Assembly: GCF_003219795.1 (NCBI RefSeq)
Contig: NZ_QJVC01000003.1
Span: 346,063-410,062, forward strand
Direction: 5' to 3'
Source of the DNA: Arthrobacter psychrolactophilus
GTDB lineage: Bacteria; Actinomycetota; Actinomycetes; Actinomycetales; Micrococcaceae
DNA: 64,000 bases
A program made the position numbers and the translations under genes. How positions within the stretch are numbered: the first letter of the stretch is position 1; every line of letters starts with the position of its first letter. The notes under the pieces were generated by a model. It saw only the letters and a program-made list of their open reading frames with translations. It had not been told where the DNA came from and did not search any database. This document shows positions 37,806-46,621 of this stretch, piece after piece.

Positions 37806-38162
37806 TCAGCTCTCGGGCGGAATTGTCCTTCCGTCAGGCACAATACGCCTGACACCAGTATTTCGCGCGGTAGTGCCAGTCGCAAGGAATCGTTCAATCG
37901 TGCTGTCGAGTGCCGTCATCAGCAGCAATTCAGCGCTGCCGCGACCAAAACATGCATCCGTCCCCGTGGCACGTTCGTAGGCCGCCAGACCCTCCGGATC
38001 GAGTGCCTGCATAGCATCCAGATGGTATGAAACCTCCCTCAGTAACGTCATGAATGTCCTCAGAAGCTCCAATTCTTCGTTCTCGCTGCGCACCCAATAC
38101 CGTTGGTCCCTGAGCAGGCCTGCTGCCTGGCGAATGGCTGCTATTTGTGGATGTTCGGACAT
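37806..38162 (-). CDS. Small helical protein paired with EspR-like regulator
   Basis: A 118-residue protein from ATG 38162 (MSEHPQIAAIRQ); an earlier in-frame start at 38186 is less likely. Mostly helical and soluble, with no recognised domain (core motifs ENEELELLRTFMTLLREV and ELLLMTALDSTIERFL). It is the first gene of a two-gene operon with the EspR-like regulator, so it may modulate it. Function unknown. Confidence 0.65.
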   Translation of the reverse strand: MSEHPQIAAIRQAAGLLRDQRYWVRSENEELELLRTFMTLLREVSYHLDAMQALDPEGLAAYERATGTDACFGRGSAELLLMTALDSTIERFLATGTTARNTGVRRIVPDGRTIPPES

Positions 38163-38327
38163 GTTGTGCACCCCTTGGCTCGACAATGGCCACGCGCCGT
38201 GGTGGTGCGTGAATCCATTTCCTTGTTAATGGTTGGCCAGCCCTCTTCCGACGTGAATGCATCGGGGCGTAAAATTACCATTTGGACATGTACAACAGTT
38301 CCCGTTTGCCGAGGGAGGTGGCTGAGG

Positions 38328-38609
38328 ATGGTTCCTGCCATGTCAAGACTGCTATTCACACCCGCGAACACCAGGTTGTTGCGCCTTTTGAATAGCGGCT
38401 GCCCGCTCGATGTGCCGAGCATCAGCCGGACCTTGGCGGTGCAGCCCCGTCTCGTTCGTCGCCAGTTGTGGGAGTTGCAGCGACTTCGCCTTGTTTGCCG
38501 CTCTCTTCCCGCAACGCTGCCTGGGCCCAACCGTTTCACTGTGGACATTCGGCAGTTGCAAGACGCACTGGCCGTCGCAGCGCAGGAAATGGGAACTGCG
38601 GACGAGTAG
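38328..38609 (+). CDS. Small winged-helix protein
   Basis: A 93-residue protein from ATG 38328, preceded by GAGGGAGG. Residues about 10-60 form a wHTH: LLRLLNSGCPLDVPSISRTL, then QPRLVRRQLWELQRLRLV. The rest reads like a wing and dimer helix. It is divergent from the EspR-like operon and lies 107 bases upstream of the excisionase gene. A likely repressor or activator of ICE excision or transfer; inference from position. Confidence 0.65.
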   Translation: MVPAMSRLLFTPANTRLLRLLNSGCPLDVPSISRTLAVQPRLVRRQLWELQRLRLVCRSLPATLPGPNRFTVDIRQLQDALAVAAQEMGTADE

Positions 38610-38716
38610 AGGGTGACAACTACGTCGTAGGTCAGGCGATTTCCCATGAACAGCAAAGACGGCCTCAAGGCGCGCCCCCGCGTCACAGGGCCAGCTGCCA
38701 CAAAGGAGAACCCGCC

Positions 38717-38944
38717 ATGACCATCGACCGCACTCCCGAATACACGCCTTCACGTGAAGCCCACCGTTGGCTGTCACCGCAAGAGGTCTGCGATGAATTG
38801 CGGATCCCGAAGCAAACCTTCTACCAGTGGCGAGCCCGGCACGTAGCACCGCCCGCCTACCGATTCGGCAAGCTACTCAGAATCGACCGCACGGAATTTG
38901 ACGAGTGGTTATCGAACCATGCAGAGCATTTTTCGGGCCGCTAA
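38717..38944 (+). CDS. Excisionase/AlpA-like HTH protein (copy 1)
   Basis: A 75-residue MerR-type HTH protein with AAAGGAG before the ATG at 38717. Core motif: WLSPQEVCDELRIPKQTFYQ, then YRFGKLLRIDRTEFDEWL. These are the helix-turn-helix and wing of the excisionase family. It is closely similar to the 71-residue protein at 46385-46600, so the element has two copies. One may serve as Xis and the other as a regulator. A terminator follows at 38974. Confidence 0.85.
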   Translation: MTIDRTPEYTPSREAHRWLSPQEVCDELRIPKQTFYQWRARHVAPPAYRFGKLLRIDRTEFDEWLSNHAEHFSGR

Positions 38945-38973
38945 TGCTCTCCGCTGCCTTAAACAAGCGCATG

Positions 38974-39003
38974 GCTCGGCAACGGCGTGACCGAGCGATT
39001 TTT
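38974..39003 (+). terminator. Rho-independent terminator after excisionase copy 1
   Basis: GCTCGG and CCGAGC arms (38974-38979 and 38991-38996) with an 11-base loop are followed by GATTTTT. The position, 30 bases past the stop, fits termination of the regulator block. Confidence 0.6.
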
Positions 39004-39419
39004 CCTTGCAATGGGGCTGCTCGGCATGACTTCTGATCTTAGTGCTGACCGCCCGCCGACGCCGACGTTGCCTACTGGGATGACGCGCGAGCTGCATAGC
39101 TCGATGGTCACACGAAGGTATTGATACCTGCGTCAGGCATTCCCGATTGAATGACGGGGCATTCTCGCCCAGTTTGTCAGTCGGCACCGCACGAGCCAAT
39201 GCTAGCCCCTGCGTCGCTGCCTTGGCGCTATTACTCCCACATGCAGCGAAGACGGTGACATTCGTGGTGGCTTCACTAGCCACAAAGACGCCATGCGGTC
39301 GAATTCGTGCTTCGTACCCATTCAGATGTGACGAATTGGACGGCTTTCCGCTGTTTCAGGCGACACCGTTGATTGCGACTGACGTGTCCAGGTACGACCG
39401 CGTTGCCGCTGGTTGAGCC
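39004..39419. other. Gene-free stretch before the STAND cassette
   Basis: About 415 bases with no convincing gene. Open frames here (for example 39147-39416 plus, 38909-39283 minus) have no ribosome site and no recognisable protein features. It marks the border between the regulator block and the STAND cassette, so it may hold a junction scar. Confidence 0.4.
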
Positions 39420-40580
39420 TCAGTCGCCTTCCATATCGTTGTCTTCTCCTTCGAAGTGACGCACATTGATGCCGGACCGGATGCGGTTCTTGTCGAGTGC
39501 ACCTTCGAGGCGCTGGTATAAGTCTGGACGAACTATGAGGTCCGCGCCGTGGACCGCTGGTGCGAGAGGGGTGTAGCTACCATTGTGGATAAGGAATCCG
39601 CGCCAGTTGCGTCCCACCAGAGCTGGCCCTTGGTCGTCAACGAGGCAGTGGCGAACTGTCGGAGATTCCGGGCGCAGGTCGAGAAACGCCACGATTTCGA
39701 GTCGAGGCAGGAGAGTAAACGGGCGAAGTCCGACGCCACGGTGGGGGTGTGGTGCGCTCCGCTGACCTTGGTAGTTGGCCATCTCACTCAATGGTCCTTG
39801 CAAGTCCGCCAATATCTCCGCGGCTGAGGACTGGTCGATGCCCGGGAGTAGGTGATCGTACGTAGTCAGCCAGATGTTTGGCGGGTTCGTTCCGACTGGC
39901 ATCGAGTCGACCTGAATGGACTCGTCGGTTACCTCGAGGCCCGATGAGATGAGCAGTTGGCGGCTTGGCTGTTCGGGGTAGGTGCTGGCGAAGGTAGCCT
40001 GGCGTTCCAACATGCCGAGTTGGACCCAGCCGTTGTACGGCTTCTCCGTGACGCGGACAGGCTCTGCATCGTTTCCAGTGAAGTTGCGTGTGTCCTGGAG
40101 ATCGACGGCGGTCGGTGGCGGCCACTCGTCGTCGTGGTCTTGCCACGGAATAGGCATCAGGGAGCGGGCGAGGAGGTGGTGGCGGGTTTTCGGTCGCGGA
40201 ACGCGAGATGATTCTTCGAGGAGAGCCCAACGGGCTGACGAGGCAAGTGCGAACGCGAACCCGGCTTCGAACCTTCGGGGGTCTGCAGTCAGAAAGCCTT
40301 CGCGAGCACGCGCCGCCCTGATGCCGGCGGCTACGTACTGGAGGGCATTCTCCGCTTCTTCTTCGTCAATGAAGTAGGCGTCTGGAATGCTTTGCGATGA
40401 TGGCGACCGGAGCTGGCCGATCTGTTCGCTGATCCGTTTTTCGATGGTCTCAACTTGGCCTACCAGGCTTTGTACTACTGCTTCGCGCACGCCGGGCGGC
40501 TCATTGGCGTTGGTGAGGCGTTCCTGTAGGAACAGGCGTACAAGTCCCTCGGCCTGCTCTCGTGGGCTGTTCCGGGTCAT
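39420..40580 (-). CDS. Unknown protein, coupled partner of the STAND NTPase
   Basis: A 386-residue soluble protein whose ATG overlaps the stop of the STAND gene by four bases (ATGA), so the two are made together. An N-terminal helical part (1-150, with REQAEGLVRLFLQERL and GFAFALASSARWALLEESS) is followed by a mixed alpha/beta part (VGLRPFTLLPRLEIVAFLDL; GPALVGRNWRGFLIH). No catalytic motif or domain is recognised. The pairing suggests a regulatory, sensor or second effector subunit. Composition matches the STAND gene. Confidence 0.8.
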   Translation of the reverse strand: MTRNSPREQAEGLVRLFLQERLTNANEPPGVREAVVQSLVGQVETIEKRISEQIGQLRSPSSQSIPDAYFIDEEEAENALQYVAAGIRAARAREGFLTADPRRFEAGFAFALASSARWALLEESSRVPRPKTRHHLLARSLMPIPWQDHDDEWPPPTAVDLQDTRNFTGNDAEPVRVTEKPYNGWVQLGMLERQATFASTYPEQPSRQLLISSGLEVTDESIQVDSMPVGTNPPNIWLTTYDHLLPGIDQSSAAEILADLQGPLSEMANYQGQRSAPHPHRGVGLRPFTLLPRLEIVAFLDLRPESPTVRHCLVDDQGPALVGRNWRGFLIHNGSYTPLAPAVHGADLIVRPDLYQRLEGALDKNRIRSGINVRHFEGEDNDMEGD

Positions 40581-43500
40581 TCTGACTCTTCTTCGTGATT
40601 GTGAATGAGGGCGTGAAATGCGGCACTGACGGACGTCGCCGGAGTGGTGGCCAACGGCTCCGGCACAGGGTGTCCGTGGATGTCGAGAATCTGGCCTGCT
40701 AGGGCTCGGACAGACAATCTGTTGCTGGCCGCAAGTCGGGTGAGTTCCGCGGCAAGGTCGTCTTCGAGCTCGCCCGCAGGTACGTTCAGCCGCACGGTTT
40801 CGAGTAACCAGGCAGCGCGACCTCCGTCAAGGTCTTTGCGAAGTATGTATGCGAGTGCGCTTTGTGCGATCCTCGGGCGGACGGTGAGGAGGAACCCGGC
40901 AGCTACAAGCGCGAGCCGTATTTGTTCTCGTGTGGCCTGACAGACTGTTGAAAGTGCCAATGTCGCTATGGCGATGGTGAGGTCATCATCCTGTTCGGGG
41001 ATCTGCGTCGGAGTATAGGTGTGTGTTCCGGTTATGGCAGCCCCGGGGAGTCGGTGGCTGATGATGTCGAATGCTGCGTCCCAGCAGTCACCGGCAGTAC
41101 CCCCTGGACTGGTTGTGGGTTGTGCGGCGAATGCTGCAATGAGGCCTTGGCTGCTTCCGTATGAGCCGTAGGACGCGGCGGCGACACGGTAGGTGACCGC
41201 TGCGGCGAGAGCGCGCTCGGCGGTGACCGGGTCAAGCTTGTGGGCTTGCTCCCATAGCGCTCGACGTTCCCGCCCGGCGAACTGTCGCCAGCCTCCGCCG
41301 CCACGAATGCGCTGGTATGCCGTGACGAGGCAGTAGCTGGCGACCTCGGTGACAGCTGAGTCACCGTCTGCATAGGCGGCAAGAATCTGTCCGACGCCAG
41401 CGAAGATGTCGTCTCGTGAGAACGTGGAGATCTCGCGGGCAACATCGTCGATGATTGCGATTCCAGCGTCACGCCCTTCGACGAGTGCCGTTTCGAGAAT
41501 GCGGTAGCCAATTGAATTGGTGGCCGCGTCAATGTCCCATGCGGCGGGCTCGTCTTGATAGCGACCATTGTCGATTGCGTGGGCGATGCTGATGGCGCCG
41601 GCGCGTCCTTCGAGGGCCTCGGGACGTTGAGCTGCAGTTAGGCGATTGAGGAGTGCGTGAGGGTCTGGAGCCTGTTCAGTCTGTTCCGTCTGCAGGAACG
41701 AGCTGTGGTTTTCTTCGTCTGGGCGAGCGGCACGGGGGTCGAATTCGGGGCCGCCTAGGTTCATCGTTGCTTGGACGAGCGCTTGGTCTACTGCTTCTTT
41801 GGACTGGTTGCTCGAGTATTGCATCGGTTGGTTGTCGTACGACGCGGCGATGTTGTTGGCGAGGACAGTGAGCATCGTGTCACCGGATTGGCTAGTTCCA
41901 TACTCGGTTGCGAGGCGGCTGAGGATTTCTAGGTCGACCGTTGGTGATCGCCAAGTAATGCTTGTAGTGATCCGCAATGCGGCGAGGACGGCGGGGTCCG
42001 CTGTCGCCCGGTGATTCTGCAGCAGGTTTGTCTGCGCTGCGTCTGCGCGGGCGTCTTCGAATCCGATGGTGTCGAGATAAAGGTCAGCGGCATCGCGAGC
42101 TGCAGCGGCTGGGTCGACGGATGCCGCAATCTCCCACCACTCGGTGACATAGTGCGATGTGTCTCGGCCGTCAGTATGCTGCCGTACGAGGTAGACCAGA
42201 TCGACGAGTTTGGCTAGGCGGATACGTGCTTCCGACACGTCCTCGATGTCTTCGATGCTAGCGACGATCTCGGAGAGCGTGGGGTCCTTGTGTCCGCCGT
42301 AGCTAGAGAGTAGGTCCGCTGCCCGGTTCCAGCACTCGCGTGCCTCGTCGATGGCTCCTGCTGCGATGCAGATGCGTGCCGTCTCAAGTTCGAATGCAGC
42401 TTGTTGGCTGTATCCGGTGTGGTCGTCGTTGCGACGTTCCCGGATTATGGCGAGCAGAGCATGGATGGCGCCGACGCCGACGTGATGGGACACCCGTGTC
42501 AGGACTGAGAGTAGGTCGTTAGTGGTCAGCGGCCCGTTCTCTCCGAGGCCCAAATTGGTGGTCGTTGTGGTGCCATCTCCTATAGCGATGAGGTGGTCGA
42601 GGACGGTGTCGAGATCTGTTTCCTGAACGACTGTTAGGGAGTTCTCGATCACCTGGTGGATGAGTGGATGAATAAAGTATAGGTCGCACGCTCGCGGCTT
42701 TCCGGAGAAGGGTTTGGCTTCGGCGACGAGGTCAGCGAGTGCGACGACCACTGCGGTTGACGCGGATTCAAGTGTTGAATTGCCGACTCGAACGTCGTCC
42801 GCGATTCCGATAGTTGCAACAGTGTAGCGGAGCCATGCCCTGTAGAAACCGATGCCAGACACCTTGGCGCCCACCTTGAGCACAAGGGAAGGGTCGATGG
42901 CATGTGCAAGTGTGAGGAGAGCGTGCCACTTACTGACTGCCGGTTCGTTGGCGCTCCTTTCTTCGACGATGATTACTGTGGCGGCGATCAGTTCAGATTC
43001 GAGATTCGTGACTCCGAGTCCCGCAAGCACGTCTTGTGCGGCCATGCCATGGGAGAGGTACCCTATGGTGTCGAGCGTCGGGTCCAGTTCCCATGCTCGG
43101 CGAGCCAAGTCTTGTGGGTCCGGGAGGCCGATGGCACCGTTGGTGGAAAGGTCGGCGAGAGTCAGGTAGGCCCTAGCTGCGTTGGCCGGGTCGGACATCG
43201 CTGCTGCGACTCGGGGCATGTAATCCGCAGGCAGTCCTGCCGTGAACGTTTCTACGAGGTCGACCAAGGAAGCGTCGAGCTTGCTTTCTAGGTGCTCGGC
43301 GATTGCTGGAATAAGAGATTCGTCGACGTCTTGTCGTTGGGTGCGGAGCCGAAGCGCGCCGCGTTGGGCGGCTACGAGGAGCGTTCCGTCGCTGTCAGAG
43401 GAGTAGCTGCTCCGTTCGATCTTGCGCTGTGTCTCCCAGGCTTCGATGTAAACCTTCCAAGGGGCGGCAGCGCCAGCCCGATCAACAGCGTCGCTGATGC

Positions 43501-45796
43501 GGAGACCCCATCTCGGTGGGAACGTGGCGCGCCCGTTGTAAACTAGGCGTTCTGCGACGGCCTCTGCACCGAGGATGTTCACGATTACATCGGCATAGTC
43601 GGTTAGGGCGTCTGCGAGTGCGTCGTTCTCATACGTGTCGATGGCTTTGCGAACTTCGATGCACCTGACGAGGGTCGACCAGTCAAGGCGCGCTTCAGCT
43701 TCACGTGAGACGACGCAGAGGGCTCGTTGAAGAGCTTCTGGGGAGTGAAACTGCCTAATTCCGTCTGCCACGAAGTGTGGGCCGACCAGTGCCGTGAGCT
43801 GACCGTACTCGTCGAGGTTTGCGAGAAGGTCGGGCAGATGGCGGAACGCACGGGAGTCAGTAAGGAATCCGCGGCCGTCGAGCCACTTCACGATACTCCG
43901 TCGAATGGAAGTTGCGGTCTCGTGATCGATGTTGCGGACGATATGCCGCGAGAAGCTCTCATGGTGAAGGCGCAGCCCACCGAGGCCCTTCTGAGTGTTG
44001 AGAACTGGGGCAAGCGTCTGGAGTGCGGGAATGACGATGGCTTTGATAGGGGACCCGAGAAGTTCTGCTAGTTCACCGGGGGTGAGTGAGAAGTCGCACA
44101 GCGCGAGCGTGTCTGTGGCGAATCGCTGGTCAAGGGTCATCGCGTCGCGCAGATAGTCATAGTATTCATCGATGGTCGTGGCCGTGTCCGGAACCAGTTC
44201 CAGGCGATGGATGAGCTCACTGACTGTGAGCGGCCCCGGAGTGTCGTCGAGAGGTGACGAGCCAAGTGCGAGCCGGCACAGGTAGGTCGCGTAGAGCGCG
44301 TTTCCGCTGGACCGTTCGTGGACCAACTTGACGATGGTGCTCTCATCAGACGAGTTTACGGGTCCGCTGCCGTTAGGCGATTCGAGCAGACCGTGTTTGG
44401 CGGTGAGCGCCTTGATTTCGTCTCGAGACATCGGTGGCATCTGGATAAGCTCGGATGCCGGGGCCGCTGGTTCGAGGTGGGTTCCGGGCTGGCTTGCGAT
44501 GAGTAGACAGACTCCAGGCGGGAGATTGAGGGCGGCAAGTTCCTCGACCAAGAGGCGTGACGGGTCTTTCTGCTGGTTAGTGCTGCGTCCGGCGACTCGG
44601 TCTACGTGGTCGAGGCCGTCGACGATGAGGAGGACCGGTTTATCGAGGTGCGCTTCTCGACAGTTCTCGAGTGCCAATTCGAGGGCTTCGGTGCTCGTCG
44701 CGAACTTCGGGCGCAGGTCTTTAATTGATTCAGGCACCGCCTGTCCGAGCTGGTCGAGGAGGCTGCCGATGACGACTTCCGTCAGAACTCGTTCCTGCAA
44801 GCGGTCATCGCTCGAACCGAGCCAACAATGGTGGCGTGCGACCACCCAGGCATTGTCTCGGTAGCGATTCGAAAGCTCTTCGCATAGCCATGACTTCCCT
44901 GCGCCGGGCTCGCCCACGACGACGACGCGACCACCAGCCACTGCTGTGCTGTCGATATTCTTACTGACCTCCGCCGCTGCGCCAGAACGATCAACAGCTA
45001 TTTCAGTCTCGATTGGGTGTCCTGCAGCGACGGCTCCGAAGTCGATGCGCAGCCCGAGGCGTGGTTCGATAAGATCGCGTCGGACGACTCCGGTATCAAC
45101 TACGCGTGCAGAGGTGGATGCTTGAATGAGGGCGTAGGCCGCGAATTCGGGAGTTACGTCAGTGTTTGGGGTGCGACCTGCTCCAAGCTCTTCTCGGACA
45201 CGTCGGAGGAGGGCACGTTCGGCAGGTCCCGGATCAGCGAAGCTGATGGTTGAGGACGGTGCACCTGTGTCAACGATGAGACTGCTGCAAGCGCTACCAA
45301 GGTCGACGTCGCTGAGGTGCCTAACCAGCTCGGCCCAAGGCTGGTTAGAGCGCAGCGCCGCCGGGTCGAAGCGGTGCATTGCCGTTGTGATCCCCGGGAG
45401 CGGGTCGGCTAGTCGATCGGACGGGGCAACAGGCTTCAAGACGACGGAGAGAAGGTCGTCGGGTTCTTGATCTCGGACGACGATTCGGTACGTAGTCAAT
45501 GGAGACGCGGTTAGGTCTTTAAGAAGGGAGTCGAAGACCTTGTTGAGCTTCAGGTTTCTGCCATCTTGGGAGAACGTCTCTTTCGAGAGCGGACGGTCTG
45601 TAGTTGTGTGCTTAATTTGCAGACGAACCCGGGTGTTGTTCACGTATGAGATGTTGACGTCGTCAAACCGATCGCCATCGAACCCTTTGGTGTCAACCGT
45701 GATGGTCTCCGCGGTGCCGAGGAGAAGGTCGACTAGGGCGATCGCGGTGATCAAGTCTTGGTAGAAGTAGCCGTGGTGGGTGGGGCCGAGGCTCAT
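40577..45796 (-). CDS. Nuclease-STAND NTPase with long helical-repeat C-terminus
   Basis: A 1739-residue protein (start ATG 45796; GTG 45859 adds 21 residues). Residues 1-130 resemble a Cap4/DUF4297-type PD-(D/E)XK nuclease: GYFYQDLITAIALVDLL, then GDRFDDVNIS and RLQIKHT (Asp 45/46, Gln60-x-Lys62). An NTPase domain follows with Walker A VVVGEPGAGKSWL (295-302) and Walker B LLIVDGLDHVDR near 390. The remaining ~1100 residues are helical and repeat-like, as in TPR/HEAT sensors. This effector-STAND-sensor plan is that of Avs-type and NLR-like defence proteins. No close named member is recognised. Its start lies within a smaller ORF in another frame. Confidence 0.85.
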   Translation of the reverse strand: MSLGPTHHGYFYQDLITAIALVDLLLGTAETITVDTKGFDGDRFDDVNISYVNNTRVRLQIKHTTTDRPLSKETFSQDGRNLKLNKVFDSLLKDLTASPLTTYRIVVRDQEPDDLLSVVLKPVAPSDRLADPLPGITTAMHRFDPAALRSNQPWAELVRHLSDVDLGSACSSLIVDTGAPSSTISFADPGPAERALLRRVREELGAGRTPNTDVTPEFAAYALIQASTSARVVDTGVVRRDLIEPRLGLRIDFGAVAAGHPIETEIAVDRSGAAAEVSKNIDSTAVAGGRVVVVGEPGAGKSWLCEELSNRYRDNAWVVARHHCWLGSSDDRLQERVLTEVVIGSLLDQLGQAVPESIKDLRPKFATSTEALELALENCREAHLDKPVLLIVDGLDHVDRVAGRSTNQQKDPSRLLVEELAALNLPPGVCLLIASQPGTHLEPAAPASELIQMPPMSRDEIKALTAKHGLLESPNGSGPVNSSDESTIVKLVHERSSGNALYATYLCRLALGSSPLDDTPGPLTVSELIHRLELVPDTATTIDEYYDYLRDAMTLDQRFATDTLALCDFSLTPGELAELLGSPIKAIVIPALQTLAPVLNTQKGLGGLRLHHESFSRHIVRNIDHETATSIRRSIVKWLDGRGFLTDSRAFRHLPDLLANLDEYGQLTALVGPHFVADGIRQFHSPEALQRALCVVSREAEARLDWSTLVRCIEVRKAIDTYENDALADALTDYADVIVNILGAEAVAERLVYNGRATFPPRWGLRISDAVDRAGAAAPWKVYIEAWETQRKIERSSYSSDSDGTLLVAAQRGALRLRTQRQDVDESLIPAIAEHLESKLDASLVDLVETFTAGLPADYMPRVAAAMSDPANAARAYLTLADLSTNGAIGLPDPQDLARRAWELDPTLDTIGYLSHGMAAQDVLAGLGVTNLESELIAATVIIVEERSANEPAVSKWHALLTLAHAIDPSLVLKVGAKVSGIGFYRAWLRYTVATIGIADDVRVGNSTLESASTAVVVALADLVAEAKPFSGKPRACDLYFIHPLIHQVIENSLTVVQETDLDTVLDHLIAIGDGTTTTTNLGLGENGPLTTNDLLSVLTRVSHHVGVGAIHALLAIIRERRNDDHTGYSQQAAFELETARICIAAGAIDEARECWNRAADLLSSYGGHKDPTLSEIVASIEDIEDVSEARIRLAKLVDLVYLVRQHTDGRDTSHYVTEWWEIAASVDPAAAARDAADLYLDTIGFEDARADAAQTNLLQNHRATADPAVLAALRITTSITWRSPTVDLEILSRLATEYGTSQSGDTMLTVLANNIAASYDNQPMQYSSNQSKEAVDQALVQATMNLGGPEFDPRAARPDEENHSSFLQTEQTEQAPDPHALLNRLTAAQRPEALEGRAGAISIAHAIDNGRYQDEPAAWDIDAATNSIGYRILETALVEGRDAGIAIIDDVAREISTFSRDDIFAGVGQILAAYADGDSAVTEVASYCLVTAYQRIRGGGGWRQFAGRERRALWEQAHKLDPVTAERALAAAVTYRVAAASYGSYGSSQGLIAAFAAQPTTSPGGTAGDCWDAAFDIISHRLPGAAITGTHTYTPTQIPEQDDDLTIAIATLALSTVCQATREQIRLALVAAGFLLTVRPRIAQSALAYILRKDLDGGRAAWLLETVRLNVPAGELEDDLAAELTRLAASNRLSVRALAGQILDIHGHPVPEPLATTPATSVSAAFHALIHNHEEESE

Positions 45797-45995
45797 CGCG
45801 TGTATCTGCCCCTTTACTTCCGCTTGTCTGAAACGTCTTGTTGTGGACGATGATGTCACTCACCAACGACCCATATTGGATGGCGCCAGCGGCCAGCCCA
45901 AGCGAATAATATGCTCTTACTTCGTAGGGCTCATTGTAGTCACGCTTGTTGCGGGATATGTACTCCACCGGGTCGTATGGAAGTCGATCCGGCAT
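45693..45995 (-). CDS. Small protein overlapping the start of the STAND gene
   Basis: A 100-residue ORF with the best ribosome site in the cassette: AAGGAGG six bases before ATG 45995. The first ~65 residues (MPDRLPYDPVEYISRNKRDY ... YYSLGLAAGAIQYGSLVSDI) look like a real protein with a hydrophobic helix. The last ~35 residues are Arg/Pro/His-rich, because from 45796 on the frame runs against the STAND coding sequence. It overlaps that gene by 104 bases. It could be a real first gene of the operon, a leader that couples translation, or the N-terminus of the STAND protein joined by a frameshift. Confidence 0.6.
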   Translation of the reverse strand: MPDRLPYDPVEYISRNKRDYNEPYEVRAYYSLGLAAGAIQYGSLVSDIIVHNKTFQTSGSKGADTRDEPRPHPPRLLLPRLDHRDRPSRPSPRHRGDHHG

Positions 45996-46384
45996 GCCCA
46001 GCCTCCTTATGTCAGCCTCAGACGCCACTTGCCAAAGGAGCCCGTGGCTCAAGGTGCTTCGTGGACTGCAGATGACGGATGCGTCATATTGGGCGGTTTG
46101 ATACCTACCGTCGCAAAGCAGTGGGCTTATCTATATTCATGGAGAGCGGCAAACTGACCCAACACCACCGGACGGAGGCGAGTATGATCTCTCGTTCCTC
46201 AGCGAGCAAGAGTCCCCCCGCCCACCACCACCAAAGACGAAAGACACGGCGATACCCACCAATACTGGGCGGGAGACCAATCCAAAACGTCTCGGCGAAC
46301 CCGTCAGGAATTGTTCGGTCATGTAGTAAATCGGTCCAACCACCATGAAGTAGGTACAAGCATCCAGAACCTACGGAGGGCATC
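45996..46384. other. Intergenic region between STAND cassette and excisionase 2
   Basis: About 390 bases without a convincing gene. It must hold the promoter of the STAND cassette (minus) and of the xis-int pair (plus). A dyad, GTAGGT-13 nt-ACCTAC (46350-46374), sits just before the excisionase ribosome site and could be an operator or RNA hairpin. A minus-strand frame at 46137-46346 has a short hydrophobic run but no ribosome site. Confidence 0.4.
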
Positions 46385-46600
46385 ATGTACAAGCAGGAAC
46401 TGCCGAAAATTACTTCACCTGAAACCGTGCTCGAGTGGCTCACCCCCTCCGAGATCTGCCACGAACTTCAGATTCCGCTGCAGACTTTTTACCAGTGGCG
46501 GTCACGCGGGGTTGGTCCGCATGCCTACCGGATTGGCAAGCACCTGCGGGTCAGTCGGGCTGACTTTGAGTCTTGGCTTGAGCTCCGGTCCGATCCCTAA
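46385..46600 (+). CDS. xis: Excisionase-like HTH protein (copy 2)
   Basis: A 71-residue MerR-type HTH protein, ATG 46385 with GGAGG upstream. Core motif: WLTPSEICHELQIPLQTFYQ and YRIGKHLRVSRADFESWL. It lies 21 bases before the integrase gene in the same direction, the standard xis-int arrangement, so it is the better candidate for the true excisionase. It is a paralogue of the protein at 38717-38944. Confidence 0.88.
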   Translation: MYKQELPKITSPETVLEWLTPSEICHELQIPLQTFYQWRSRGVGPHAYRIGKHLRVSRADFESWLELRSDP

Positions 46601-46621
46601 CCACCACGGTAAGGACTCGAC

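Noticed and set aside
39147-39416. 89-residue plus-strand ORF
   Set aside because: No ribosome site, no recognisable features and no operon partner; kept as gene-free sequence.
46137-46346. Minus-strand 69-residue ORF with hydrophobic run
   Set aside because: No ribosome site; Gly/Arg/Ser-rich second half; more likely chance within the intergenic region.
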